The notes: generated by a model from the sequence alone, not told the origin. Positions 34,691-46,838 are shown, counted from the first letter of the stretch. The stretch is 55,866 nucleotides of DNA from an uncultured Oscillospiraceae bacterium (GCA_900543555.1 UQRL01000011.1:1-55866); one strand, 5' to 3'. Numbers and translations: made by a program.

Positions 34691-35284
34691 TCACATTGGG
34701 GCAAACAGAATGGCCCCCGCTGCGTCACGCAGTTGCTCATAGGCCTCTTGAAACAGAGAGGCAAAGGTGCAGTCCACCTGAACTGGCCCATAGGTGAGCA
34801 CAAACCCGCCCTCCATGGCTCCCGGTGCAGGGGAGATCTCAATGTCCCCCTGGGGAGCGGCCTTGGCCAGGGCTTCTGAAAACTCCCCGGGAAGCCGCTG
34901 CAAATCCCGGGCATTCAGCGTCATCACGCCTTTGCCCGGCTGGCCGTACCGGGCTGCCAGCCCCAGCAGGATGGAAAAGTACTCCTCGGCCGGGGCGTTT
35001 TCCAAGCTGGCGCACACCTTGCTCACGGCTTCGCGGATCAGCTGCTGCTTACACGCCAAAAGCTGGTTGCGCTTCTCCAGGCGGGCGGCAGATTCCGCCC
35101 GTTCCCGGATGGCGCCCGCCTGCCGCTGAGCCTGGGAGAGGATCTCTCCGCTTTGCCGCTGGGCTTCCTCCCGGGCTGCCGCCAGGGTGCTTTCCGCCTC
35201 CGTTCTGGCGGCGGAGAGCAGCTCCTCTGCCTGGCTGGCCGCCTCCTGTTGGATCTGGTCCAAAATAGCCTCCAGTCCCGTCAC
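34691..35284 (-). CDS. atpE: V-type ATPase subunit E, 197 aa
   Basis: This peripheral stalk subunit pairs with the H/G subunit. A long Ala/Glu/Gln-rich helix (about residues 5-85) is followed by a globular end (AEEYFSILLGLAARYG to the C-terminus). The start is GTG 35284 with AAAGGAGGG upstream; the ORF extends further without support. It sits between atpK and atpC as in other Clostridia. Confidence 0.88.
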   Translation of the reverse strand: MTGLEAILDQIQQEAASQAEELLSAARTEAESTLAAAREEAQRQSGEILSQAQRQAGAIRERAESAARLEKRNQLLACKQQLIREAVSKVCASLENAPAEEYFSILLGLAARYGQPGKGVMTLNARDLQRLPGEFSEALAKAAPQGDIEISPAPGAMEGGFVLTYGPVQVDCTFASLFQEAYEQLRDAAGAILFAPM

Positions 35285-35318
35285 CAGTCTCCCTCCTTTC
35301 CGCCTTGCCGCAGGGGCC

Positions 35319-37833
<2,515 letters not shown>

Positions 37834-37837
37834 GCTC

Positions 37838-38164
37838 TCACCTCCTTCGGGGCTGGCCCAGCACCAGCCGTTCCAACTCCCGGGCAACCTGTCCTTGGCG
37901 GGCAGCGGCCTGCTCGCGGAGCTGTTCCTGTTCCTTCCGGCTTTCCTGCAGCAGGGTTTCCTGCCGCTTTTTTCCATCGGCACGGGCCACCCCGCAGAGC
38001 ACGTCCGCCCGTTTCCGGGCCTCCTTTACCGCAGCCGCTACCAGCTGTTCCCCTTGGGCAGCTGCTTCCCGGCGCAGGCGGTCCGCTTCTTCTTTTGCCT
38101 GCTGGACTGTTTCCAGGGCCGCTTGCTCCGCCCGGCTTACAGCCTGCATGGCTTCCTTTGCCAT
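37838..38164 (-). CDS. V-type ATPase subunit H/G (peripheral stalk), 108 aa
   Basis: This is a short charged helical protein, almost entirely heptad-like (Ala, Glu, Gln and Arg rich), of the EG peripheral stalk type. ATG 38164 follows GGGGAGGTGG. Upstream in-frame sequence overlaps the promoter at 38240-38268 and is rejected. It is the first gene of the operon and lies four bases before atpI. Confidence 0.8.
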   Translation of the reverse strand: MAKEAMQAVSRAEQAALETVQQAKEEADRLRREAAAQGEQLVAAAVKEARKRADVLCGVARADGKKRQETLLQESRKEQEQLREQAAARQGQVARELERLVLGQPRRR

Positions 38165-38239
38165 ACGCTCCACCTCCCCTATGGCAAAATGCCTGTCTTT
38201 CCTAAAAGATATAGTCTTTCGGGGAAAAACAATAGATTT

Positions 38240-38268
38240 ATTATACAGGATTCCGAAGTGAATGTCAA
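38240..38268 (-). promoter_or_regulatory. Promoter of the V-ATPase operon
   Basis: On the minus strand TTGACA (complement of 38263-38268) and TATAAT (complement of 38240-38245) are exactly 17 bases apart, a perfect consensus promoter. Confidence 0.93.
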
Positions 38269-38337
38269 AATATAAATCCAAGAGTTTCTGTTTTTATAGT
38301 AAATAGGGAGAATTTCCGGCGGCCTTGGCAGAAGATG

Positions 38338-38371
38338 CAAAAAGCGGGCGGGGAAAGCATCCCCGCCCGCC
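38338..38371 (-). terminator. Terminator of the PrsA/SurA-like lipoprotein gene
   Basis: On the minus strand GCGGGCGGGGA and TCCCCGCCCGC (complement of 38344-38370) form a perfect 11-bp stem, then TTTTTGC. Confidence 0.9.
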
Positions 38372-38396
38372 GGCGTATGGCATTTCAGTTTTGTGT

Positions 38397-39602
38397 TTAT
38401 TCCGCAGCGCTGCTTTCGCTGGCCTGAGAGCTCGCTTCAGAGCTGGCCTCGCTGGAAGCGGACGCGCTGCTCTCAGAGCTGGTTTCGCTCTCTGCGCTGG
38501 AAGAGCTGGAGGAAGCAGAGCTTTCCGTCTCAGAAGAGGCAGAGGAGGTGCCAGAGCGGTTGCTGTCCGTCACCAGAGAGGAGACCTTCTGCCGGTCCAT
38601 AGCGGCCTGGTTGAGCTCAACCCCTTCCACAGAAGCGGCCTGCTCATTCACATAGTCAGTGAACTCCTCGCCCTTCATCGTGGTCAGCAGGTTGAGTTCC
38701 TGGTCCTCGTTCCCCGCGATGTTTTCATCGTAATAATCGCTGATGGAAAGGCGGCGCAGCACATAATAGCCGCTGTCGGTCTCTGCAAGGACAGCCTCGC
38801 CGTCATCCGCAGAAGTCAGGGCGTTATACAGCTCGGTGATCAGCCCGGTGGAGGTGGCGGCGGTGGGCTCCTGATAGGTGGCCTCCGTGCCAGACTCCGC
38901 AGAGTAATCGTCCGAGGCCTCGCTGACGGTCAGGTCCCCGTCGTTGATCTGGTCCACATAGCCCTCCAGCTGGGTCCGCAGCTCCTCCTTGGCGCTGTCG
39001 TCCAGATCCACGGAGTTGCCTTCCTCGTCTGTGGTGGTCAGGGGCACATAGAAGTATTCAAAGCTGTAGTAGAGGCCGGTGTAGTAGTCCTTCATGGCGC
39101 CGTCCTCCAGGGCCAGCTCGCCCCCTTCGCCGTACATGGCCTGCATCACCTTCTGAGACTTGACATTGTACTCGCCATAGGCCTTCTGGAAGGAGGACTG
39201 GGCAATTCCCAGCTCCTCAAAGGTGCTCCCGTAATAAGACCACAGGCTGTTTGCCGCATTTTCCGCCTGGCTCTGGTCCTCTTCGGTCATCTCCAGGCCG
39301 TATTCGGCCATCTTGTCGTTGATGTAATAATAGGACTGCACATAGGTCAGGGCCCGGTCCTTAATCCACTGCTCGGCGTCCTCCCCGTCGATCTGGGCGT
39401 CCAGCACATGGGTGGAGGAGTCCACCTGGCTGGCGGCTTCCGTGTAAGCGCTGTAAAGGTAATAGATATACCCGCCGATGGGCAGCGTATCATCGTCCTT
39501 CCGGGCGGCCCAGGTCATATTTTCATCGTAGCAGCCGGCAAAGCTCAGGCACATGGCCAGTGCAAGCACCGCTGCCGCGGCGCGTTTCCAAATGTTTCTC
39601 AT
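38397..39602 (-). CDS. PrsA/SurA-like foldase lipoprotein, 401 aa
   Basis: The N-terminus MRNIWKRAAAAVLALAMCLSFAGC is a lipoprotein signal peptide with its lipobox Cys at residue 24. The middle holds a SurA-N-like helical region and a weak parvulin-like segment (SGYYVLRRLSI). The last about 60 residues are almost only Ser, Ala, Glu and Thr. It lies after pth and mfd, the order seen for peptidyl-prolyl isomerase genes in many Clostridia. Isomerase activity is unproven. Confidence 0.75.
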   Translation of the reverse strand: MRNIWKRAAAAVLALAMCLSFAGCYDENMTWAARKDDDTLPIGGYIYYLYSAYTEAASQVDSSTHVLDAQIDGEDAEQWIKDRALTYVQSYYYINDKMAEYGLEMTEEDQSQAENAANSLWSYYGSTFEELGIAQSSFQKAYGEYNVKSQKVMQAMYGEGGELALEDGAMKDYYTGLYYSFEYFYVPLTTTDEEGNSVDLDDSAKEELRTQLEGYVDQINDGDLTVSEASDDYSAESGTEATYQEPTAATSTGLITELYNALTSADDGEAVLAETDSGYYVLRRLSISDYYDENIAGNEDQELNLLTTMKGEEFTDYVNEQAASVEGVELNQAAMDRQKVSSLVTDSNRSGTSSASSETESSASSSSSSAESETSSESSASASSEASSEASSQASESSAAE

Positions 39603-39650
39603 GGGTGATCATGCCTTTCAAAAAAATTGTTTACACAAAGAACGACAAAC

Positions 39651-39679
39651 ATTATACCCCACTTTTCCCGGTTTGTCTA
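39651..39679 (-). promoter_or_regulatory. Promoter of the PrsA/SurA-like gene
   Basis: On the minus strand TAGACA (complement of 39674-39679) and TATAAT (complement of 39651-39656) are 17 bases apart. Confidence 0.85.
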
Positions 39680-39696
39680 CACGGAAATTGTGAACT

Positions 39697-42600
39697 TCAC
39701 GCTCTGGCAGGGGAAGAGACATCCTGCATGGCAGAAAGGGTCTCGGCCAGGGCCTCCAGGGGGGGCTGGCCGGCCATCTTCACGCTGATATAGGGGCGGC
39801 TCCCGGCGGAGAGCAGCACCCGGCCCCCCAGGGCCTTGATAAGGGGACCCACCTCTGCCACATCGAACTTCTGCTTGTAGATAAGCAGGGAATCCCCCTG
39901 CTGCTTCACCTCAGTAATGCCAAGGCGAGAGGCGGTGTTGCGCAGCAGGGCAATGTCCAAAAGCCCCTTTACCGAGGCGGGGGGCTCGCCGAACCGGTCA
40001 ATCAGCTCGTCGGTCACGTCCATGGCGTCCTCCTGGGTCTCCACCTCGGCAATGCGGCGGTACACGTCCAGGCGCAGGCTCAGGCTGTCGATGTAGCTCT
40101 CGGGGATGTGGGCCTGCACCTGCAGGTCCACCAGGCACTCCTGGTCCACCGGGCGCACGGGTTCCTCCCCTTTCATCAGGGTGACGGCCTCGTTTAAGAG
40201 CTTTACATACATGTCATAGCCCACGGCCTCCATGTGGCCGTGCTGCTCGCCGCCCAGCACATTCCCGGCCCCCCGGATCTCCAGGTCCCGCATGGCGATT
40301 TTGAAGCCCGAGCCAAACTCCGTGAACTCCCGGATGGCGGAGAGCCGCTTCTGGGCGATCTCTGTCAGAACCTTGTTGGGGGTGTAGGTCAGATAGGCGT
40401 AGGCCCGGCGGCTGCTGCGGCCCACCCGGCCCCGCAGCTGGTGCAGCTGGGAAAGGCCCATCCGGTCGGCGTTTTCAATGATAAGGGTGTTGGCGGTGGG
40501 CACATCCACGCCAGTCTCGATGATGGTGGTGCACACCAGCACGTCGATCTCGTGGTCCAACAGCTGGCGCCACACTTCAGAGAGCTCCTCTTCGGTCATC
40601 TTCCCGTGGCCAATGCCGATGCGGGCCTCCGGCACCCGCTGCTGGATGCGGGTGGCCGCGCTCTGGATGGAGGCCACATCGTTGTGCAGGTAGTACACCT
40701 GGCCGCCCCTTCGCAGCTCCCGGCGGATGGCGTCCGCCAAAATCCCCATGTCGTACTCCAGCACATAAGTCTGCACCGGGTGCCGGTCGTGGGGGGCCTC
40801 CTCAATGACGGACATGTCCCGAATGCCGGAGAGGGCCATGTTCAGGGTGCGGGGGATGGGCGTGGCTGAAAGGGTCAGCACATCGGCGGTGCTGCACAGC
40901 TGCTTCAGCTTTTCCTTCTGGGCCACGCCGAACCGCTGCTCCTCGTCGATGATGACCAGCCCCAGGTCGTGGAAGCGCACGTCCTTGGAAACCAGCCGGT
41001 GGGTGCCCACAATGATGTCGATGCTGCCCCGCTTCACCTTCCGCAGGATCTCGTCCTGCTGCCTGGGGGTGCGGAACCGGGAGAGCAGCTCCACGTCCAC
41101 GGGAAAGCCCTCCATCCGCCGCAGGATGGTCTGGTAGTGCTGCCAGGCCAGGATGGTGGTGGGCACCAAGATGGCGCACTGTTTCCCGGCGGTGACGCAC
41201 TTAAACGCCGCCCGCAGGGCCACTTCGGTCTTGCCAAAGCCCACGTCCCCGCACAGAAGCCGGTCCATGGGCACATCCCGCTCCATGTCGTCCTTGATCT
41301 CGTTGATGCACCGCAGCTGGTCCTCAGTTTCATCAAACTCAAAGTGGGATTCAAAGTCGTGCTGCCACTCCCCGTCCGGGGGGAAGGCAAAGCCCTTCTG
41401 CTGCATCCGCTGGGCATAGAGCTGGATCAGCTCCTTGGCGATGTCCTTTACTGCCGAGCGCACCTTGGCCTTCTGGCGCTGCCAGTCCGCGCCGCCCAGG
41501 CGGTTCAGCTTTACCGCCGAGTCCTCCCGGGGGCCGATGTATTTGCTCACCAGGTCCAGCTGAGTGACAGGCACATACAGCGTGTCGTTTTTGGCGTAGC
41601 GCACCTTGATGTAGTCCTTGGTGACGCCGTTCATCTCCAGTTTATGGATGCCCTCAAACAGGCCGATCCCGTGGGTGGCGTGGACCACATAGTCCCCCGG
41701 AGAGAGCTCCGACAAGCTGGAGATCTCCTTGCTGTTCTTGTCCCGCTTGCGCTTCTTCTGCCGGACCTCCGCCATGCGCCCGTGGGAGATCAGGGCAAAG
41801 TTGGCCTCCGGCAGCTCCATTCCGGCGGAAAGGGTTCCTGGGGTGACGGTCACCGTCCCCGCGGCTGCGGTGGAGGGGTCCTCTAAAAAGCCGGCTGGCA
41901 GGCCCAGCCGCTTCAGGTCCTCCGTGAGGGATTCCCCGGCCCGGCGGGTGCCGCAGAGCACCACACAGGCCCGGCCCAGGTCCAGCAGAGGGCGCAGGTC
42001 TTCGGCCAGCACCTGGGTGCCGCCGCCCCACACGGGCAGCTGCTTCACGTTCATGTTCACCAGGGTGCGGGTGGGCACCTCATAGCTGCCCCGGGCGAAC
42101 AAGTCCAGAAACAGGGTGGGAACCTCCTGGGCCTTTCCCAGGGCATACTCCCAGTCCCCGCTGTAGGTGTCCAAGCCTTTGCACAGCACGCCCTCCGCCA
42201 AGTAGCTTTTCAGATCCTCGCCCCACTGCCACAGGGTGGTGCGCATCCGTTCCTTCAGCTTGTTCCCCTCTGAGAAGAACAGCAGGCTGCCCTCTGCCGG
42301 GAAGTAGTCCAGCAGGGTGGCGGTCTCCGGATAGAGGAGGGAGATATATTTGTCCAGGGAACCAATGCGCAGGCCGTTTTTCAGCTTTTCCGCCTCGCTG
42401 CGCAGGATCTCCTTGGCCTTGGGGGCGTTTTTTCCCCGCAGGGAGGCAGCCAGCTTTTCGATTTTCGCCGCCAGGGCTAGGGGCTTTTCCGCAATGGCCT
42501 CCACACAGGGGGCCAGGGTCACCTGGTCCACGGGGTCGGTACGGCGCTGGCTTCCAATGTCGAAATAGGAGAGGGAGTCGATCTCGTCCCCCCAGAACTC

Positions 42601-43176
42601 CACCCGCACCGGGGCGTTGGCGCTGGGGGAGTAGAAGTCCACAATGCCGCCCCGGCGGCTGAATTGCCCCGGTCCCTCAATCTGGTCCTCCCGGGTGTAG
42701 CCGCACTGCACCAGGGCGGAAAGCAGGTCCTCAATCTCCATCTGAGCCCCTGCCTCCAACGGGTAGAGGCGGCGCTGAAGCTCCTGGGGGCCCATGGTGT
42801 ATTGCAGGGCGGCGTCCACACAGGCCACCACGCAGTCACAGATGCCGTTCTCCAGCTTTGAGAGCACCTCCAGCCGCAGCCGCTCATACTCATGGGAGGT
42901 CCCCGCCGCGTCCCGGAAGCCGAAGTCCCGCAGGGGGTAGGGGAGGGGCCGCAGCCCCAGGGCCCGCAGGTCCTCGCAGAAGCGCTGGGCCTCCGCCTCG
43001 TCCGCGGCCAGCACCAGGGCCCTGCGGCCGGTCTTTTGGCACAGCGAGGCGATGACGCAGCATTTGTGAATGCCTGAGAGCCCTGTTACCGCAGCGGGAA
43101 GCGCCCCGCCGGCCACCGCGCCCTCCAAGCGGGCGTAATCGGGCCAGCGGCTCAACGCGTTGTAAATGAGCTTCAT
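39697..43176 (-). CDS. mfd: Transcription-repair coupling factor, 1159 aa
   Basis: Mfd removes stalled RNA polymerase and recruits UvrA. Seen are the UvrB-like N-terminal region (REDQIEGPGQFSRRGGIVDFY), the RNAP-interacting domain (DYVVHATHGIGLFEG), the translocase Walker A LLCGDVGFGKTEVALRAAFK, the DEEQRFG box and a RecG-like TRG motif region (QLHQLRGRVGRSSRRAYAYL). The start is ATG 43176 after AAGGAGGAATGCTGG. The pth gene lies 41 bases upstream, so the two are probably co-transcribed. Confidence 0.96.
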   Translation of the reverse strand: MKLIYNALSRWPDYARLEGAVAGGALPAAVTGLSGIHKCCVIASLCQKTGRRALVLAADEAEAQRFCEDLRALGLRPLPYPLRDFGFRDAAGTSHEYERLRLEVLSKLENGICDCVVACVDAALQYTMGPQELQRRLYPLEAGAQMEIEDLLSALVQCGYTREDQIEGPGQFSRRGGIVDFYSPSANAPVRVEFWGDEIDSLSYFDIGSQRRTDPVDQVTLAPCVEAIAEKPLALAAKIEKLAASLRGKNAPKAKEILRSEAEKLKNGLRIGSLDKYISLLYPETATLLDYFPAEGSLLFFSEGNKLKERMRTTLWQWGEDLKSYLAEGVLCKGLDTYSGDWEYALGKAQEVPTLFLDLFARGSYEVPTRTLVNMNVKQLPVWGGGTQVLAEDLRPLLDLGRACVVLCGTRRAGESLTEDLKRLGLPAGFLEDPSTAAAGTVTVTPGTLSAGMELPEANFALISHGRMAEVRQKKRKRDKNSKEISSLSELSPGDYVVHATHGIGLFEGIHKLEMNGVTKDYIKVRYAKNDTLYVPVTQLDLVSKYIGPREDSAVKLNRLGGADWQRQKAKVRSAVKDIAKELIQLYAQRMQQKGFAFPPDGEWQHDFESHFEFDETEDQLRCINEIKDDMERDVPMDRLLCGDVGFGKTEVALRAAFKCVTAGKQCAILVPTTILAWQHYQTILRRMEGFPVDVELLSRFRTPRQQDEILRKVKRGSIDIIVGTHRLVSKDVRFHDLGLVIIDEEQRFGVAQKEKLKQLCSTADVLTLSATPIPRTLNMALSGIRDMSVIEEAPHDRHPVQTYVLEYDMGILADAIRRELRRGGQVYYLHNDVASIQSAATRIQQRVPEARIGIGHGKMTEEELSEVWRQLLDHEIDVLVCTTIIETGVDVPTANTLIIENADRMGLSQLHQLRGRVGRSSRRAYAYLTYTPNKVLTEIAQKRLSAIREFTEFGSGFKIAMRDLEIRGAGNVLGGEQHGHMEAVGYDMYVKLLNEAVTLMKGEEPVRPVDQECLVDLQVQAHIPESYIDSLSLRLDVYRRIAEVETQEDAMDVTDELIDRFGEPPASVKGLLDIALLRNTASRLGITEVKQQGDSLLIYKQKFDVAEVGPLIKALGGRVLLSAGSRPYISVKMAGQPPLEALAETLSAMQDVSSPARA

Positions 43177-43217
43177 TCCAGCATTCCTCCTTCTTTCTGC
43201 CAGAGGGGGGAAGCCCC

Positions 43218-43826
43218 TCAGCTGTTGTACAGGTTCATGGCCTTGTCCACGCTGCCCGAGACAATCAGCTCCGCGGCGGCCGCGGCGTTTTCCAAGGCGG
43301 TGTCCAGCTCCTTTTTCTCCTGCTCCGTAAAACGGGAAAGCACCCAATCCGCCAAATTGTAATCGGGATGGGGCTTTTTGCCCACCCCCAGCTTGATGCG
43401 GGGGAACTGGTCCGAGCCGGAGAGGTAGATGATGTTCTTCATGCCGTTGTGGCCCCCGTCGCTGCCTTTGCGGCGGATGCGCAGGCGGCCCGGTTCCAGG
43501 TTGATGTCATCGAAGATCACCAGCACCTTTTCCGGGGGCAGCTTGTAGAACTGCATGGCTTCCTTCACGGACTGGCCGCTCAGGTTCATGTATGTGGAGG
43601 GCTTTAGGAGCAGCGCCTTTTTCCCGCCCAGGCGGCACTCTCCCACCAACCCCTTAAATTTGATCTTTTTCATCTCCGCGTGGTGTTTTGCGGCGATGGC
43701 GTCCAGGGCCATAAAGCCGGCGTTGTGCCGGGTCCCTTCATATTGTCTGCCCGGGTTCCCCAGGCCCACAATGAGAAATTCCACCGGGCCGGGGGCGGGG
43801 CTGCTTTTTTGAAACAAGCGCAGCAT
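43218..43826 (-). CDS. pth: Peptidyl-tRNA hydrolase, 202 aa
   Basis: The enzyme releases peptides from dropped-off peptidyl-tRNA. Motifs are IVGLGNPGRQYEGTRHNAGFMALD (catalytic His), TYMNLSGQSVKEA, IFDDINLEPGRLRIRRKGSDGGHNGMKNI and FPRIKLGVGKK. The start is ATG 43826 with GGAGG upstream; the longer ORF is not supported. It is the first gene of a pth-mfd unit. Confidence 0.95.
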   Translation of the reverse strand: MLRLFQKSSPAPGPVEFLIVGLGNPGRQYEGTRHNAGFMALDAIAAKHHAEMKKIKFKGLVGECRLGGKKALLLKPSTYMNLSGQSVKEAMQFYKLPPEKVLVIFDDINLEPGRLRIRRKGSDGGHNGMKNIIYLSGSDQFPRIKLGVGKKPHPDYNLADWVLSRFTEQEKKELDTALENAAAAAELIVSGSVDKAMNLYNS

Positions 43827-43891
43827 GGCGTTTTGACCTCCGCTGTAAAAAATGATGTGGTTGTTTGGGGAAAAGAGGGGCACGAAAGCAG

Positions 43892-43916
43892 GGCGGGCCG
43901 GAGCTTCCGGCCCGCC
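43892..43916 (-). promoter_or_regulatory. Perfect GC hairpin in the pth leader
   Basis: GGCGGGCCGGA (43892-43902) and TCCGGCCCGCC (43906-43916) form an 11-bp perfect stem with a 3-base loop, between the pth promoter and its ATG. There is no U-run directly after it on either strand, so it is not a clear terminator. Confidence 0.5.
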
Positions 43917-43939
43917 TGAAACAATCGTCATACATCTTT

Positions 43940-43968
43940 ATTATGCCAAAGTTTTTCTTGTTTTGCAA
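43940..43968 (-). promoter_or_regulatory. Promoter of pth-mfd
   Basis: On the minus strand TTGCAA (43963-43968) and CATAAT (complement of 43940-43945) are 17 bases apart. Confidence 0.75.
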
Positions 43969-44047
43969 GTCCCCGGCAGCCCCGAAAAGAAAAATTGCCC
44001 CCGTTTTCCAAAAGCATGAAAAAAGTTTTCTTTTCTTCCATTTTGTA

Positions 44048-44077
44048 CTGGCATTTTGCAGAAGACTTTGCTATAAT
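44048..44077 (+). promoter_or_regulatory. Promoter of ppdK
   Basis: CTGGCA (44048-44053) and TATAAT (44072-44077) have an 18-base spacer. The leader to the ATG is about 118 nt. Confidence 0.65.
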
Positions 44078-44092
44078 TCCTAATAGGAGACC

Positions 44093-44179
44093 GTTCGGAC
44101 AGGCTTTTTGCCTGGGCCGGCGTTTCACTCTGCTGTCACCCGGAGAGGCCGTGTCATGTGGGCCAGCGTCCGGTTGAAC
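44093..44179 (+). promoter_or_regulatory. Structured leader of ppdK
   Basis: GTTC and GGAC (44093-44100) can pair with GTCC (44168-44171) and GAAC (44176-44179), enclosing CAGGC-TTTTT-GCCTG (44100-44114) and a GGCC/GGCC arm. It looks like a closed multi-arm RNA but matches no riboswitch recognised here. Regulation is not demonstrated. Confidence 0.35.
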
Positions 44180-44201
44180 ATTATTAGGAGGTAAGTTACC
44201 A

Positions 44202-46838
44202 ATGAGCCACAAGTATGTCTATCTGTTCAGCGAAGGCGACGGTTCCATGCGTGAGCTTCTTGGCGGCAAGGGCGCGAACCTGGCGGAAATGACCAAGCTC
44301 GGCCTGCCTGTCCCCCAGGGCTTTACCATCAGCACGGAAGCCTGCACCCAGTACTATGAGGACGGCCGTCAGATCAACGATGAGATCCAGGCCCAGATCA
44401 TGGAGTATGTGGGTAAGATGGAGGAGATCACCGGCAAGAAGTTCGGCGATAAGGAGAACCCCCTGCTGGTCTCTGTCCGCTCTGGCGCCCGCGCTTCCAT
44501 GCCCGGCATGATGGACACCATCCTGAACCTGGGCCTCAACGAGGACGTCGTGGAGGTCATGGCCAAGAAGTCCGGCAATGCCCGCTGGGCTTATGACTGC
44601 TACCGGAGATTCATCCAGATGTACTCCGACGTGGTTATGGAAGTGGGCAAGAAGTACTTCGAGGAGCTTATCGACCAGATGAAGGAAAAGCGCGGCGTCA
44701 CCATGGACACCGAGCTCACCGCTGACGACCTGAAGGAACTGGCCGAGCAGTTCAAGGCCGAGTACAAGCAGAAGATCGGCACTGACTTCCCCACCGACCC
44801 CAAGGAGCAGCTGATGGGCGCCGTCAAGGCCGTGTTCCGCTCTTGGGACAACCCCCGCGCCAACGTGTACCGCCGCATGAACGAGATCCCCTATTCCTGG
44901 GGCACCGCTGTCAACGTGCAGATGATGGCCTTCGGCAACATGGGCGATGACTGCGGCACCGGCGTGGCCTTTACCCGCAGCCCCTCCACCGGCGAGAAGA
45001 AGCTCTTCGGCGAGTTTTTGACCAACGCCCAGGGCGAGGACGTGGTGGCCGGTATCCGCACCCCCATGCCCATCTCCCAGATGGCTGAGAAGTTCCCCGA
45101 GGCCTTCAAGCAGTTCCAGGAAGTCTGCAACCTGCTGGAGAGCCACTATCACGATATGCAGGATATGGAGTTCACCGTGGAGAACGGCAAGCTCTACATG
45201 CTGCAGACCCGTAACGGCAAGCGCACCCCCGCTGCCGCCATCAAGATTGCCTGCGACCTGATTGACGAGGGCATGAAGACCGAGCAGGAAGCCCTGCTGA
45301 TGCTGGATCCCAAGCAGCTGGACGCTCTGCTCCATCCCCAGTTCGATCCGGAAGCCCTGAAGGCTGCCACTCCCGTGGCCAGCGCTCTGGCTGCTTCCCC
45401 CGGCGCCGCCTGCGGCAAGATCGTCTTCACCGCTGAGGACGCTGTGGAGCAGGGTTCCGCCGGTGAAAAGGTGGTCCTGGTCCGCCTGGAGACCTCTCCC
45501 GAGGACATTGAGGGCATGCAGTACGCACAGGGCATCCTGACCGTGCGCGGCGGCATGACCAGCCACGCGGCCGTTGTGGCCCGCGGCATGGGCACCTGCT
45601 GTGTCTCTGGCTGCGGCGACATCAAGATGGATGAGGAGAACAAGAAGTTCACCCTGGCCGGCCGCGAGTACCATGAGGGCGACTATATCTCCCTGGACGG
45701 CACCACCGGCAACATCTACGGCGAGGCCATCCCCACTGTGCCCGCTTCCACCGAGGGCGGCTACTTCGGCCGCATCATGGAGCTCTCTGACAAGTACCGT
45801 CAGCTGGAGGTCCGCACCAACGCCGACACTCCCCGTGACGCCAAGCAGGCTGTGGCCTTCGGCGCGCAGGGCATCGGCCTGTGCCGTACCGAGCACATGT
45901 TCTTCGATCCCGACCGTATCGCTGCCATCCGCGAGATGATCTGCTCTGACACTGTGGAGCAGCGCAAGGCCGCTCTGGCCAAGCTGGAGCCCATGCAGCA
46001 GGGCGACTTTGAGCAGCTGTATGAGGCCCTCGGCGGCCGCCACGTCAACATCCGCTTCCTGGATCCCCCGCTGCACGAGTTCGTTCCCACTGAGGAAAAG
46101 GACATCGAGCTGCTGGCCCAGGCTCAGGGCAAGACTGTGGAGGACATCAAGGCCATTATCTCCTCTCTGCATGAGTTCAACCCCATGATGGGCCACCGTG
46201 GCTGCCGTCTGGCTGTCACCTACCCCGAGATTGCCGAGATGCAGACTGAGGCCGTCATCAAGGCTGCCATCAACGTGCAGAAGGCTCATCCCGATTGGAA
46301 CATCGTGCCCGAGATCATGATTCCCCTGGTGGGCGAGGTCAAGGAGCTGAAGTTCGTCAAGAAGACCGTCACCGAGACTGCAGACCGCATCATCGCCGAG
46401 GCTGGCGTGGACCTGAAGTACAAGGTCGGCACCATGATCGAGATTCCTCGCGCCGCCATCACCGCTGACAAGATTGCGGAAGAGGCCGAGTTCTTCTCCT
46501 TTGGCACCAACGACCTGACTCAGATGACCTTCGGCTTCTCCCGTGACGACGCCGGCAAGTTCCTGGGCGCCTACTATGAGAACAAGATCTATGAGAACGA
46601 TCCCTTCGCCCGTCTGGACCAGGAGGGCGTTGGTCAGCTGGTGAAGATTGCTGCCGAAAAGGGCCGCGCTACCCGTCCTGACATCATTCTGGGCATCTGC
46701 GGCGAGCATGGCGGCGATCCCAGCTCCATCGAGTTCTGCCACAACGTGGGCCTGAACTACGTCTCCTGCTCTCCCTTCCGTGTTCCGATCGCCCGTCTGG
46801 CTGCTGCTCAGGCTGCGATCAAGAACCCCCGCAAGTAA
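44202..46838 (+). CDS. ppdK: Pyruvate, phosphate dikinase, 878 aa
   Basis: PPDK interconverts pyruvate, ATP and phosphate with phosphoenolpyruvate, AMP and pyrophosphate. The swivelling His domain has GGMTSHAAVVARG with the phospho-His at 455, as in the Clostridium symbiosum enzyme. The PEP/pyruvate barrel ends in CGEHGGDPSSIEFC with the catalytic Cys near 833. The N-terminal ATP-grasp domain is complete. AGGAGG stands before the ATG. In anaerobes it often serves glycolysis or PEP synthesis using pyrophosphate. Confidence 0.97.
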   Translation: MSHKYVYLFSEGDGSMRELLGGKGANLAEMTKLGLPVPQGFTISTEACTQYYEDGRQINDEIQAQIMEYVGKMEEITGKKFGDKENPLLVSVRSGARASMPGMMDTILNLGLNEDVVEVMAKKSGNARWAYDCYRRFIQMYSDVVMEVGKKYFEELIDQMKEKRGVTMDTELTADDLKELAEQFKAEYKQKIGTDFPTDPKEQLMGAVKAVFRSWDNPRANVYRRMNEIPYSWGTAVNVQMMAFGNMGDDCGTGVAFTRSPSTGEKKLFGEFLTNAQGEDVVAGIRTPMPISQMAEKFPEAFKQFQEVCNLLESHYHDMQDMEFTVENGKLYMLQTRNGKRTPAAAIKIACDLIDEGMKTEQEALLMLDPKQLDALLHPQFDPEALKAATPVASALAASPGAACGKIVFTAEDAVEQGSAGEKVVLVRLETSPEDIEGMQYAQGILTVRGGMTSHAAVVARGMGTCCVSGCGDIKMDEENKKFTLAGREYHEGDYISLDGTTGNIYGEAIPTVPASTEGGYFGRIMELSDKYRQLEVRTNADTPRDAKQAVAFGAQGIGLCRTEHMFFDPDRIAAIREMICSDTVEQRKAALAKLEPMQQGDFEQLYEALGGRHVNIRFLDPPLHEFVPTEEKDIELLAQAQGKTVEDIKAIISSLHEFNPMMGHRGCRLAVTYPEIAEMQTEAVIKAAINVQKAHPDWNIVPEIMIPLVGEVKELKFVKKTVTETADRIIAEAGVDLKYKVGTMIEIPRAAITADKIAEEAEFFSFGTNDLTQMTFGFSRDDAGKFLGAYYENKIYENDPFARLDQEGVGQLVKIAAEKGRATRPDIILGICGEHGGDPSSIEFCHNVGLNYVSCSPFRVPIARLAAAQAAIKNPRK

